64,000 nucleotides of DNA from NCBI RefSeq assembly GCF_900100765.1, contig NZ_FNFO01000005.1, positions 1 to 64,000 on the forward strand, given 5' to 3'. Shown one piece after another: positions 1 through 7,284 of the stretch. Every line of letters begins with the position of its first letter. The first letter of the stretch is position 1. The position numbers and the translations under genes are program-made. Under the pieces are notes generated by a model. It was not told where the DNA came from and did no database searches. It saw only the letters and a list, made by a program, of their open reading frames with translations. This DNA comes from Catalinimonas alkaloidigena. GTDB taxonomy: Bacteria > Bacteroidota > Bacteroidia > Cytophagales > Flexibacteraceae.

Positions 1-135
1 TACTTACAGCGACCAGAAACTTGTAAGGAGTTACTCCTCGGGCTAAAGCAGTACTTTCAGTTCTACAATCAGGAAAGGCTGCATCAGTCGCTTGGGTATA
101 AGACGCCCGAAACTATCTACAACCTAGCCGCTTGA
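1..135 (+). CDS. IS3-family transposase (OrfB), C-terminal fragment
   Basis: The first 135 bases read as an open frame that enters from the left edge and stops at TGA. The 44 residues include FYNQERLHQSLGYKTP, the typical end of the IS3-family OrfB integrase core, after the last acidic catalytic residue. The rest of the element lies outside the window. It abuts the 3' end of the first AT-rich cassette gene and probably removed that cassette's recombination site. Family assignment rests on the tail motif alone, but that motif is very characteristic. Confidence 0.8.
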   Translation, partial: YLQRPETCKELLLGLKQYFQFYNQERLHQSLGYKTPETIYNLAA

Positions 136-141
136 ACCAAC

Positions 142-543
142 TTAAATTCTAACGAACGCTGTCCTAACATTGGGGACCACCATATTGAAATACTGAAGTT
201 CTAATTTTTTAAGTAAATCCTTAGTTGCCTTTAGGTCATTGATTTTCGTAATGATTAAGTCGTAAGGACCGTTGAGCAATCCCAATTTGAAACCTATCAT
301 CCACGTATCAAGACTAAATCCGCTGCCCGGTTGATGTAAGTCTCCGTTTATTCTACCTACAATAAATCCTTGGTATGCCCCGGCAAGTAATGGTTGATTA
401 TCCAGGTCAACGTTTACGAATGGAATATACCAAGCGAAATCGGTTTCGATAATTCTATTTTCATCAACTCGATGTTCACCACTATAGACTGGATTGTCTT
501 TAATAGCTTGAAGTACTTTCTCTTTTGCTTGGTCTAAAGTCAT
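142..543 (-). CDS. YrhB/Imm35-like immunity-type protein (cassette gene 1)
   Basis: A 133-residue soluble protein, AT-rich compared with the chromosome. The central segment ETDFAWYIPFVN, followed by a loop around AGAYQGFIVGR, resembles the YrhB/Imm35 family of putative immunity proteins, which carry a conserved W-Y/F-x-P-F near the N-terminus. It has no signal peptide or membrane segment. It is the third cassette downstream of the recombinase in the direction of transcription, and starts 21 nt after a cassette core (GTTGTGC on the minus strand). Its own downstream attC is missing, cut off by the IS3 fragment. The family call is moderate and no cognate toxin is visible. Confidence 0.6.
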   Translation of the reverse strand: MTLDQAKEKVLQAIKDNPVYSGEHRVDENRIIETDFAWYIPFVNVDLDNQPLLAGAYQGFIVGRINGDLHQPGSGFSLDTWMIGFKLGLLNGPYDLIITKINDLKATKDLLKKLELQYFNMVVPNVRTAFVRI

Positions 544-549
544 TTTACT

Positions 550-1434
550 CTAGTAGCGCACAACGGTCCGGCTAGCATGTGGGGCTTGGGCAGTGTGCTG
601 GCCATTGTTAGGCATCGTCATTATTTTTAATATTTCAAAAGGTTTAATCTTAAGTACCTCGATTGTTTCTTTCATTATTTTAAGTTCAAATTCCTTGTCC
701 TTTATTATCCTGTTGTATTCACCAATGACAAGTTCTTCTTTTTTGTCGATAATGTTATAATTGAATATTGGTAGATTTTTAAATTTTCTAAGCTGATCTT
801 TTATCCTTTGTTCATAATAGTAGGGATTATTTGGGTCTCTTTGATTGCATAATCTATCCACGATAATTATACCATAGTTCATAGCACTTTCATATGTGTT
901 ATGTATTAATTCAAAGTCTTTTAATTCTGCTTCATAAGTATTCATTATGTCGTTAAGTAATGTACTATTATGAGTTTTAATTTTCCAGAAGGATTCATTG
1001 ACTTTGATCACATATTTACCCTTGTGTTGTTCTTGGAGAGGTTTAAATTGTACAAATTTTAAATTTAATCTATCAAATATTTGATCATACTGTTCCTCGC
1101 TTAATGCTTTTGGCCAATACTTATAAAGTTCTCTGAACTTGTCTTTTGTTATATTAATAATTGTCGAAATTGAATCCAGCTGTTCTTCACCAATTGAAAA
1201 ATGTCGAGTTATATTATCGTAATATAATTTGTTCCAATAATTGAGTTTTGATTCAATATCATTTTCATTTGGTACTATATCTAATATAACTGATGCTCGG
1301 TTATTCAAATGTTCACTTTGATCATTCCAACCATGTGAGAATACTAACGTCGCATAAATAAATCCTTCGGTTTTGATTTCTTTGAATTTCTTCTTCTGTT
1401 TTTGTGTCCCTAGGATTCTATGCAACAAGTTCAT
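550..1434 (-). CDS. uncharacterised cassette-borne protein (cassette gene 2)
   Basis: A 294-residue charged, AT-rich protein of no family I recognise. It lacks a signal peptide and transmembrane segments; residues about 230-270 are rich in Lys/Glu/Ile and could form a helix or coiled coil. The reading frame runs through the whole attC-like site (558-613) and stops in the next cassette. Its last 20 or so residues (from MPNNGQH onward) are therefore encoded by the recombination site and would change if the cassette moved. The ATG lies 26 nt after the core GTTAGGC that opens the cassette. Confidence 0.7.
   Translation of the reverse strand: MNLLHRILGTQKQKKKFKEIKTEGFIYATLVFSHGWNDQSEHLNNRASVILDIVPNENDIESKLNYWNKLYYDNITRHFSIGEEQLDSISTIINITKDKFRELYKYWPKALSEEQYDQIFDRLNLKFVQFKPLQEQHKGKYVIKVNESFWKIKTHNSTLLNDIMNTYEAELKDFELIHNTYESAMNYGIIIVDRLCNQRDPNNPYYYEQRIKDQLRKFKNLPIFNYNIIDKKEELVIGEYNRIIKDKEFELKIMKETIEVLKIKPFEILKIMTMPNNGQHTAQAPHASRTVVRY
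558..613 (-). repeat. attC-like recombination site A
   Basis: Read on the minus strand the site opens with inverse core GCCTAAC (607-613) and closes with core GTTGTGC (558-564). Between them are imperfectly complementary arms (TGCTAGCC versus TGCTGGCC on opposite sides) around a loop containing CCCAAGC. The inverse core is the exact reverse complement of GTTAGGC, the core that opens the cassette ending here. Length is 56 bp, at the short end for attC sites. It separates cassette genes 2 and 1. Confidence 0.75.
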
Positions 1435-1453
1435 TTTATTTGTCTTTGATGAT

Positions 1454-1535
1454 GCCTAACGTTTAATGTATGAATCTGTAGCTTGGGTTTGTGCGATGGT
1501 TTTGCGGGGCTATGATTTCATACATAGTGTTATGC
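1454..1535 (-). repeat. attC-like recombination site B
   Basis: Read on the minus strand: inverse core GCATAAC (1529-1535), then an imperfect palindrome whose arms carry ATGTATGAAATC and GATTCATACAT, then core GTTAGGC (1454-1460). The loop shares CCCAAGC with site A. The inverse core is the exact reverse complement of GTTATGC at 2037-2043, which opens the same cassette. It differs by one base from the core at its own far end, so identity follows the cassette and not the site. Confidence 0.8.
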
Positions 1536-1542
1536 TCTTTTT

Positions 1543-2040
1543 TTAATGTACATAATTCCCAAAGGCGAAATGAGCATTTCCACCTTCAAAGTCTATAAAT
1601 AAATACTTGACTATGCTTCCATCAATACCATCAATAGTATATTCAATAAGGGTTAACTTTTTCTCACCAAAGTATTCAAAAATCTCCAACTTCACCTTGT
1701 TAATTAGTTCATTCAAGTTTTCCAAATGATATTCAGACTTGAAAATATCAGGTGCTTTATTATCAAGCTTAAGATGCTCTAATGACCATTCAAAATAGTG
1801 ATTCAGATGTGATTCAAAATCATTTTTAAGTTCAGTTTTAGTTTCTAATATATTTTCAATTGAATTTTCACCTATCCAATGTTCTTTGAATAAATCTGAT
1901 GGGTTAGGTTTATTTTCTAAATCTATATTTAACCATATTATCGTTGGGTTATATCCGTCAGATAGAACTCCAAAGAAATCATTCAGGTACCCTATTATGC
2001 TTGTTAGATGTTTTTCTTTATTCATTATTTCATTGAGCAT
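1543..2040 (-). CDS. uncharacterised cassette-borne protein (cassette gene 3, first in array)
   Basis: A 165-residue AT-rich acidic protein with no recognised domain, signal peptide or membrane segment. The C-terminal part (IEYTIDGIDGSIVKYLF onward) has the alternating beta pattern seen in small immunity-type proteins, but that is only a resemblance. The ATG is part of the cassette core itself (GTT-ATG-C at 2043-2037), so the core supplies the start codon. The stop lies 7 nt before site B. This is the cassette closest to the recombinase, the newest position in an integron. Confidence 0.7.
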   Translation of the reverse strand: MLNEIMNKEKHLTSIIGYLNDFFGVLSDGYNPTIIWLNIDLENKPNPSDLFKEHWIGENSIENILETKTELKNDFESHLNHYFEWSLEHLKLDNKAPDIFKSEYHLENLNELINKVKLEIFEYFGEKKLTLIEYTIDGIDGSIVKYLFIDFEGGNAHFAFGNYVH

Positions 2041-2075
2041 AACGTATGTATAGACGCACCTTTTCCAAAAGGTGC
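2037..2075 (-). other. array entry site (attI-like) with adjacent hairpin
   Basis: GTTATGC (minus strand, 2043-2037) opens the first cassette. Unlike sites A and B it has no second palindromic arm upstream, as expected for an attI rather than an attC. Next to it is a perfect hairpin, GCACCTTTT / AAAAGGTGC (2056-2075, 2-nt loop). The recombinase frame ends about 100 nt further at 2178. The attI role is inferred from position and lack of symmetry. Confidence 0.5.
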
Positions 2076-2177
2076 CGTTATTTCTGCTATAGTCGACCCC
2101 TTCTGTTTCCAGCGATAGTTATACTAAGTTGCTCATTAAAGTTTGAATATAGTCTTTTTACCATTGATGATTATAGT

Positions 2178-3882
2178 TTAGAGGTCAATATCATCCAACG
2201 GGCTGCGAATGCTACTCAGCATTTTGGTGCTCACATGGGTATATATCTCCGTGGTTTACTGCCGCTACGGCGGACCGTTCGCATGCCCTAACAGCACCTG
2301 TATGTAGCGAAGATCCGTGCGGTACGCCGCCGCGGCCCTTCTCGAGCAAATGCGTCGCAAATGAATGCCGTAGCGTATGCATCGTATTGGTTTCCGAATC
2401 CCGACCCTTTGTGCTGCTACCTTCAGCAACTTGCTGACACTTCGAAAGGAGTACTGGCCGCCATTCTGCCCTTCAAACAAGTAAACTTTAAGACGGTATA
2501 ACATCAGGTACTCCTCCAAATATCGTAAGGTTTTGGTAGATAGGATACCTATTCGGTCTTTCTTGCCTTTCGCCCCTCGTGTATGCACCTGCATACGCTC
2601 TCGGTCCAAATCTCGCAACGGTAAGTATAGCAACTCTCCTACTCGAAGACCCGCTGAGTAAGTAAGCATGAGCATACACTGTGCTTCAGGTTCTTGGTGA
2701 TCCGCAGAATTGGCTGGATTTCGTGCTCCTTCAATACTATAGGTAATGTACGCTCCCGGTGTGGGCGTTCGGTAAATCGGACCGCCGACGCGGTAGAACT
2801 TACGACGTCCCCTAGCACCTTTTCATAGTAGAATCCGGCGTGGAGCGCTTGATGGCATTGATGGCCACCGTGGCGCGGCTTGGTTCTGGTATGAGGTACC
2901 TACTTGTCGTTCTTCCACTAGGTAGCGCATGAACTCCAGAATATCTTTCTCGGTGAGAGCTCGATAATCCTCGTGGTGAAAGTAGTTAATGAACTCTTCG
3001 AACAAGCTACTGTAACTGTAGGTACGGATCGTCTTGAGACTGTAGCGCAGCACCTGAAGCTTTTCAATGTATTCTTTGGGGCAAGTCCGGTAATTAGGCA
3101 CCTGTTCTGGTGAAATACATGGTGTACCTCTCTTTTCTTTCAGAGGCAAAAAATGTAGTGCCCGATCCGTTTCTTCCGCATAGCGTGCGATCTGCTCTCT
3201 GATGACTTCTGTGTCGGGTACGGTCCACAATCGGTTGGCTGCATCCCATCTGGGATATGGTAGCTGCTTAACGAATGTAATCAGTCCTACGTCAAACGGA
3301 AATACCAGTCGTAAGCGCCTGCTAGCCAAGGGGTGGACCTGGATAAGCCTTGGCAGCGCAGCATCTTTCGTGGTTGGTGAAGGCAGATGCTGTATTTCGT
3401 TAAGTCTTGTTCCGAAAGTAGCGTCGTAATAGGTTCAAATTCGCCTCAGCGTGGGTGATCTCCCACACGAAAGAAGTGACATTCCACCGTGACCATTGAA
3501 GTCCCTTTACAAACGCAATATCGGTAAGCTCTGCTGGCAGATGAAGTACTAGCTTGGAAGCCACTATTTCTAAGCGAACCTCTCGCCGCTGATCAGGTAT
3601 AGGGGAGTAGAAGGAAGTTGTTTACGAAGCTGCGGTAACGCTGGCTTTGTTTTTTCAACCAACCAGGTAAAATCAGCCGAGGGCAGGAGTCGCTGTAGTT
3701 GTTGTAGGACTTCAGGCGTATCGGGTAACCACCAGCACCGACCGGGAGCATTCCACTGGGCACCGGAAATAGCTTTGATGCGAGCGATCAGCTTTGGATT
3801 ATAAGGAAGAAAAACCTCTAATCGTGACTGATGCCGGTATGCGATACCCGGTACACGATACGGGAAACGCGGATCGGATCAT
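2178..3882 (-). pseudogene. decayed tyrosine recombinase with N-terminal repeat modules (integron-like integrase)
   Basis: The recombinase can be followed across several frames from about 3880 to the stop at 2178. From the N-terminus there are three related modules of about 55 residues with the pattern L-x-F/L-P-x-x-x-x-L-I-x-x-(V/I)-K-x-L/I...(R/Q)W(D/N)...W-x-x-P/T. Examples are LEVFLPYNPKLIARIKAI and LRLVFPFDVGLITFVKQL. Then come a SAM-like core-binding domain (FEEFINYFHHEDYRALT), catalytic box I (SAGLRVGELLYLPLRDLD), HTLRHSFATHLLEKG in another frame, TDLRYIQVLLGH, and the Tyr box TTEIYTHVS after two in-frame stops. At least four frameshifts or stops break it. The core is XerD-like; the extra helix specific to IntI is not seen. 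It lies upstream of and co-oriented with the cassettes. Confidence 0.8.
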
Positions 3883-4150
3883 GCATGCAAAAGGTGCGTT
3901 TAGCATGCCTACTTGGGAGATAGACGAAACTATAAAGTGCAATTAAGCAAAAATATTTTCACATTTATTATATTTCTTTACTCGCTTAAATTTTTACCCC
4001 TGTTTAGTATCATGATGAGAAAAGTTAAGAGCAATACGCCGAGACGCGATGCCTTGAAAAACCTTTTTAAACATGTGTAAAGTCTACCTATGGGAGAATG
4101 CATATTGGTGTAAGCAAGTCGAGATGTTTGCTCTTTTGCTTACACCAAAA
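3883..4150. other. gene-free spacer between recombinase remnant and tRNA operon
   Basis: No credible coding frame is present. The only strong structure is a perfect 13-bp inverted repeat, TTGGTGTAAGCAA (4105-4117) and its complement (4136-4148), with an 18-nt loop. It is not followed by a T-tract on either strand, so it is not an obvious terminator. It could be a recombination or element-end sequence. Confidence 0.5.
4105..4148. repeat. perfect 13-bp inverted repeat
   Basis: TTGGTGTAAGCAA is repeated in reverse complement with no mismatch across an 18-nt loop. It sits between the broken recombinase and the tRNA terminator and lacks a poly-T tail. Its function is unknown. Confidence 0.7.
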
Positions 4151-4184
4151 ACAAAAAAGCACTTACGATTTCTCATAAGTGCTT
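4151..4184 (-). terminator. intrinsic terminator of the tRNA operon
   Basis: A 9-bp perfect stem (AAGCACTTA / TAAGTGCTT) with a 10-nt loop is followed on the minus strand by six T. It lies 10 nt beyond the 3' end of tRNA-Thr, in the right orientation to end the tRNA transcript. Confidence 0.85.
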
Positions 4185-4194
4185 GATTTTCAGG

Positions 4195-4267
<73 letters not shown>

Positions 4268-4300
4268 TTTATACTTTACTTTACTTTTCTCTTGCCGCTA

Positions 4301-4349
4301 CAGTCAGTTGCTCTATCGGAGCACCGAACCGCAGCTGAGCTAAGGAGGC
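4301..4349 (-). pseudogene. tRNA-Thr remnant (partial duplication)
   Basis: The minus strand repeats the first 18 nt of the neighbouring tRNA-Thr (GCCTCCTTAGCTCAGCTG). An unrelated stretch of about 14 nt follows, then TAGAGCAACTGACTG from the D and anticodon arms of the same gene. There is no anticodon loop, T arm or 3' acceptor strand. It looks like the debris of a duplication or an integration event in tRNA-Thr. Confidence 0.75.
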
Positions 4350-4394
4350 TTACTACCTTGCGGGGCAACGTGTTTGCCCGGAATGTTTTTAATG

Positions 4395-4478
4395 TGCCCA
4401 GGACTGGACTCGAACCAGCATGCCCTGACGAGCACCACCCCCTCAAGATGGCGTGTCTACCAATTTCACCACCTGGGC
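4395..4478 (-). tRNA. tRNA-Leu(GAG)
   Basis: An 84-nt class II tRNA on the minus strand. The acceptor stem is GCCCAGG/CCTGGGC, the anticodon loop CTTGAGG (GAG), there is a long variable arm as expected for Leu, and the T loop is TTCGAGT. CCA is not encoded. It lies between tRNA-Lys and the tRNA-Thr remnant in one transcript. Confidence 0.95.
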
Positions 4479-4534
4479 GTCGATAAAAAAACAGCAAAGC
4501 CCGGCCTTTTCTCCGTTATTTACTGTTTCTTTTG

Positions 4535-4607
4535 TGATCCCGCTGGGGCTCGAACCCAGGACCCATACATTAAAAGTGTATTGCTCTACCAGCTGAGCTA
4601 CGGAATC
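4535..4607 (-). tRNA. tRNA-Lys(UUU)
   Basis: A 73-nt cloverleaf on the minus strand. The acceptor stem is GATTCCG/CGGGATC, the anticodon loop CTTTTAA (UUU), and the T arm CTGGG-TTCGAGC-CCCAG. It is the first gene of the operon, about 65 nt downstream of a consensus promoter. Confidence 0.95.
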
Positions 4608-4671
4608 GTAAACTAAAATGGAAACGGTGTTTCCGTTGCTTTTTCCGGGGTGTTTCCCGTAATTGCGGTTG

Positions 4672-4702
4672 CAAAAGTATAGTTATCTCCCGTTACATGC
4701 AA
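4672..4702 (-). promoter_or_regulatory. tRNA operon promoter (Bacteroidota type)
   Basis: TTG (4702-4700, minus) and TACTTTTG (4679-4672) are separated by 20 nt, matching TTG-N19/20-TAnnTTTG. It overlaps the first codons of the divergent TPR/SH3 gene. Confidence 0.7.
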
Positions 4703-5437
4703 CCCAGCCTCCGAAAAATATTGTGTTTCTTGTGTTTGTTCTTTTCCCTCGGCATTTCGCAGGCCGCGCCCCCCACGCCCGCCCTGCAACTGCTGCACGA
4801 GGGCGACTCCCTGTTTGCGGCTTCGCGCTACCGGCGGGCGTTTCAGCGATATGACCAACTCTGGACGCAGTATGACGTCTACTCCCCGCAGATGCTGCTG
4901 CGGATGTCGTTTATCCAGGAGGGGCTCGGCAATTACCCGGAAGCGCTCTATTACCTGAACGTGTACTTCCTGCGCCACCCCGACCGGCAAACGGTTGAAA
5001 AGATGAAGTCGCTTGCCGAGAAGAACAAGCTTCAGGGCTATCGTTTCAGTGAACTGGACTGGATGCTGGCCTGGTACTACCAGTACCGCCTCTGGTTTCT
5101 GGCGGCCATGCTGGTGGGCGCCGCGGCGATGCTGGCCGCCACGCTGTACTACCGAAAGCGCCAGGAGGGTTCCATCTACCATCCCCTGTTTCTGTTGATT
5201 TTCCTCACGGCGGCGTTTTACCTCATCAACTACGGCGACACGTACCGCAAGGGCATCGTCAGTGGCGAGAAGATCTACCTCATGGGGGCGCCGTCGGCCG
5301 CGTCGCCGGTCGAACAGGTCATCGACCGGGGCCACCGGGTCACGGTCAAAGGTGTGGAAGATGTCTGGTATGAAGTGGAGTGGAACGGCCAGACGGGCTA
5401 CATCCACCGCAGCCAACTGCGGCTCATCGCCGCCTGA
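4697..5437 (+). CDS. TPR and SH3-domain membrane protein (BatE-like)
   Basis: A 246-residue protein starting with a signal peptide that ends around SQAAPP. Residues about 28-120 are helical and TPR-like (LLHEGDSLFAASRYRRAFQ... GNYPEALYYLN). Two membrane helices follow (about 131-152 and 161-180), then a C-terminal SH3b fold (about 190-246, ending in GYIHRSQLRLIAA). The TPR-TM-SH3 order resembles BatE proteins of Bacteroidota, but no bat operon surrounds it. The start at 4697 is favoured by the signal peptide. The gene overlaps the divergent tRNA promoter and faces a convergent gene only 2 nt away. Confidence 0.7.
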   Translation: MQPSLRKILCFLCLFFSLGISQAAPPTPALQLLHEGDSLFAASRYRRAFQRYDQLWTQYDVYSPQMLLRMSFIQEGLGNYPEALYYLNVYFLRHPDRQTVEKMKSLAEKNKLQGYRFSELDWMLAWYYQYRLWFLAAMLVGAAAMLAATLYYRKRQEGSIYHPLFLLIFLTAAFYLINYGDTYRKGIVSGEKIYLMGAPSAASPVEQVIDRGHRVTVKGVEDVWYEVEWNGQTGYIHRSQLRLIAA

Positions 5438-5439
5438 TC

Positions 5440-7023
5440 TTAAGGTTTTCGCTTGGGTGCGTCGGCTTCCGCCTGCGCGGGCAACGGCGCGGCGCTAACC
5501 TTGCTGATGAAAAAGACGCCCCGGTTCAGCTCACTCAGCGGTGCGTCTTTGTTGACGATGCGCTGTTCGCCCCAGGCAATGAGCTGGTTGCCGTACCACG
5601 GAAACAGATACAAGCTTTTGGTTTTGGATTCCTCGTCGCCCTCGTGGGCCATGGGGTAATGGATGGCGGCGGGCTCTTCCAGCTTTTCCCCGTTCACCAG
5701 GCGATTGACGATCAGTTCGCGGTCTTCGTCACTGAACACGGCCGTTACCGTATCGCCCTGCGTGTAGACGGCGGCCATTTCCACCAGATCGTACGACACT
5801 ACCGAAGGCATGGTGAGGCTGTTGTCCCACAGGCGATTCCCGTCCGCATCGAGCATGCACAGAAACGTGTGGGTATAACGAAATCCGTCGAACACCCGAT
5901 ACGAGGAATACCCCGACGGACCGATGCTCCCCCGGTACGATTCCGAGCGATACTGCGGATAATAGGCCTCGGCCACAAACAGGTATTTGTCGCCTACCGG
6001 TACCAGATCGTGCAGCAAAAAGCGGTACCGCACCCGGTACTCCTTCCCTTTTTCGCGCCGCCGGAAAATGCGCCGCTTGATCCGCTCCTGGCGGTGGGGT
6101 TTCAGGTGGTTGAAGAAGTTATCGAACTCCGTGAATTTGCTGAGCTCCACCTCCTCGCGTTCGCCCCGCGCCCAGTTGAGCACAAAGGTGCCCTGCGGAA
6201 AGTACAGGGACCGGTCCGAGTAGGTCCCGATGGCCATCTGCCGCCCGGGCATGGGCGTGGTGAGGCGTGCCGACAAAAAATTGCGTGCCTTGGACGACTC
6301 AATTTCTTCCGTGTGCAGCAGGTCGCCCCCCGTTTCGTAGACGTTCAGGTGCAGCCGGAACCGCCGCCGCCGGTACACGGCCAGCAGCACGTTGATGTCC
6401 TGCGTGTAGGGATCGAAGTAGATGGCGTCGACTTCGGTATTGTTGCCGTAGATGGAGGACAACACGCGCGAGCGCCGCAGGTTGAGGTCGTAATGCACCA
6501 CCACCGGGCGCGTGTTGATGTTGCCCGTCAGCAGCGCGTCGTAGCCCGAAACGTCCAGCCGGTCGAGATCGGCCTTCAGCAGAGAATAGATGTTGTAGAC
6601 CGCCACACTGCCTTCCTGCAGGTTGATCTGATACAACAGGTTATCGAACGAGCCCTGTTTTCCGAAAAGCAGGTACAGGTTGTCGCCGTCGCGCGCCCAG
6701 GTTTTGTAAAACTGATCGGCCGTGATCATGTAATCGCCCCGCCACTGTTCGCCCAGCGTGGTGTCACACTTCACAAAAAGCCACCGATACGAAAAGCGGT
6801 CGACCGGTCGGGTGGTTTGCAGCAGGTACAGCAGCCCCGCTTCGCCCAGCGGCACCACGATGGGTTCGCGCAACGCGTTGGTTTCCACATCGAACTCCAG
6901 ACGATCGGGATACGACTGCACGACCGGGATGTCGGTATAGGCCATGCTGTTGCTCTGCGCGATTTCCTGGGCGAGGGAAACCGTGCTCAGCAGCGCAGGC
7001 AGCAAAAAATAAAGATACTTCAT
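5440..7023 (-). CDS. uncharacterised secreted protein
   Basis: A 527-residue protein with a clean signal peptide (MKYLYFLLPALLSTVSLAQ). The rest is beta-rich with repeated short strands containing aromatic residues and DG turns, which could be a propeller-like fold, but I recognise no family. A basic stretch near residues 300-330 (RQERIKRRIFRRREKGKEYR) is unusual, as is a Lys/Arg-rich C-terminus. It has no T9SS sorting domain. It stands alone, convergent with the TPR/SH3 gene. A periplasmic or outer-membrane location is inferred from the signal peptide only. Confidence 0.6.
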   Translation of the reverse strand: MKYLYFLLPALLSTVSLAQEIAQSNSMAYTDIPVVQSYPDRLEFDVETNALREPIVVPLGEAGLLYLLQTTRPVDRFSYRWLFVKCDTTLGEQWRGDYMITADQFYKTWARDGDNLYLLFGKQGSFDNLLYQINLQEGSVAVYNIYSLLKADLDRLDVSGYDALLTGNINTRPVVVHYDLNLRRSRVLSSIYGNNTEVDAIYFDPYTQDINVLLAVYRRRRFRLHLNVYETGGDLLHTEEIESSKARNFLSARLTTPMPGRQMAIGTYSDRSLYFPQGTFVLNWARGEREEVELSKFTEFDNFFNHLKPHRQERIKRRIFRRREKGKEYRVRYRFLLHDLVPVGDKYLFVAEAYYPQYRSESYRGSIGPSGYSSYRVFDGFRYTHTFLCMLDADGNRLWDNSLTMPSVVSYDLVEMAAVYTQGDTVTAVFSDEDRELIVNRLVNGEKLEEPAAIHYPMAHEGDEESKTKSLYLFPWYGNQLIAWGEQRIVNKDAPLSELNRGVFFISKVSAAPLPAQAEADAPKRKP

Positions 7024-7205
7024 AGCTCAGGTGTGTAGGTGTCGGGCGTTGCCGCGCAGGGTTCCCCGACAAAGGGGGTGGTGGACGCCTGACGAGGCAG
7101 GGGCACGCAACGCTCCTTTAAGTTCTACAATAACCTACGTAAAACAAAATAGGTTGCCGGTTTGGAAAAAGAATGGCGCAACGGCAACGGGGAGCGGGAA
7201 AGGGC
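7024..7205. other. gene-free upstream region of the 5440-7023 gene
   Basis: No coding potential was seen. It presumably holds the promoter of the minus-strand secreted protein, but no clean TAnnTTTG element was found. Confidence 0.4.
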
Positions 7206-7280
7206 AAAAAAAAAGACAGCCAACCCCACCACAAGTTGACTGTCCAAACAACCTACATTTGAAAGTCCATCTGACTTTCT
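7206..7280 (-). ncRNA. repeated small RNA, copy 1
   Basis: A predicted transcript of about 75 nt on the minus strand. It begins a few nt after TACCTTTG with hairpin GAAAGTC-AGATG-GACTTTC, then a 16-nt single-stranded linker (AAATGTAGGTTGTTTG). It ends with terminator stem GACAGTCAAC / GTTGGCTGTC (10 bp, one G-U, 10-nt loop) and nine T. It differs from copies 2 and 3 by one base in the first loop. That change creates a six-codon ORF (ATG GAC TTT CAA ATG TAG) absent from the others, so coding is not conserved. No annotated gene overlaps it. The RNA is inferred from promoter, folds and terminator; its function is unknown. Confidence 0.8.
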
Positions 7281-7284
7281 GTTA

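Noticed and set aside
558-2043. Standard class 1/2/3 integron
   Set aside because: No sulfonamide or disinfectant resistance genes, no IntI-type integrase signature, and the recombinase is co-oriented with the cassettes. The cassette logic holds but the class does not.
4276-4616. Short proteins at 4276-4497, 4292-4486 and 4374-4616
   Set aside because: They are translations of tRNA genes and the tRNA remnant.
4613-7038. Long opposite-strand frames at 4613-5416 and 5380-7038
   Set aside because: Antisense shadows of the TPR/SH3 and secreted-protein genes; low-complexity composition and no domain or signal peptide.
7206-7280. A small peptide encoded by the repeated RNA
   Set aside because: Copies 2 and 3 contain only ATG TAG; the six-codon frame exists only in copy 1.
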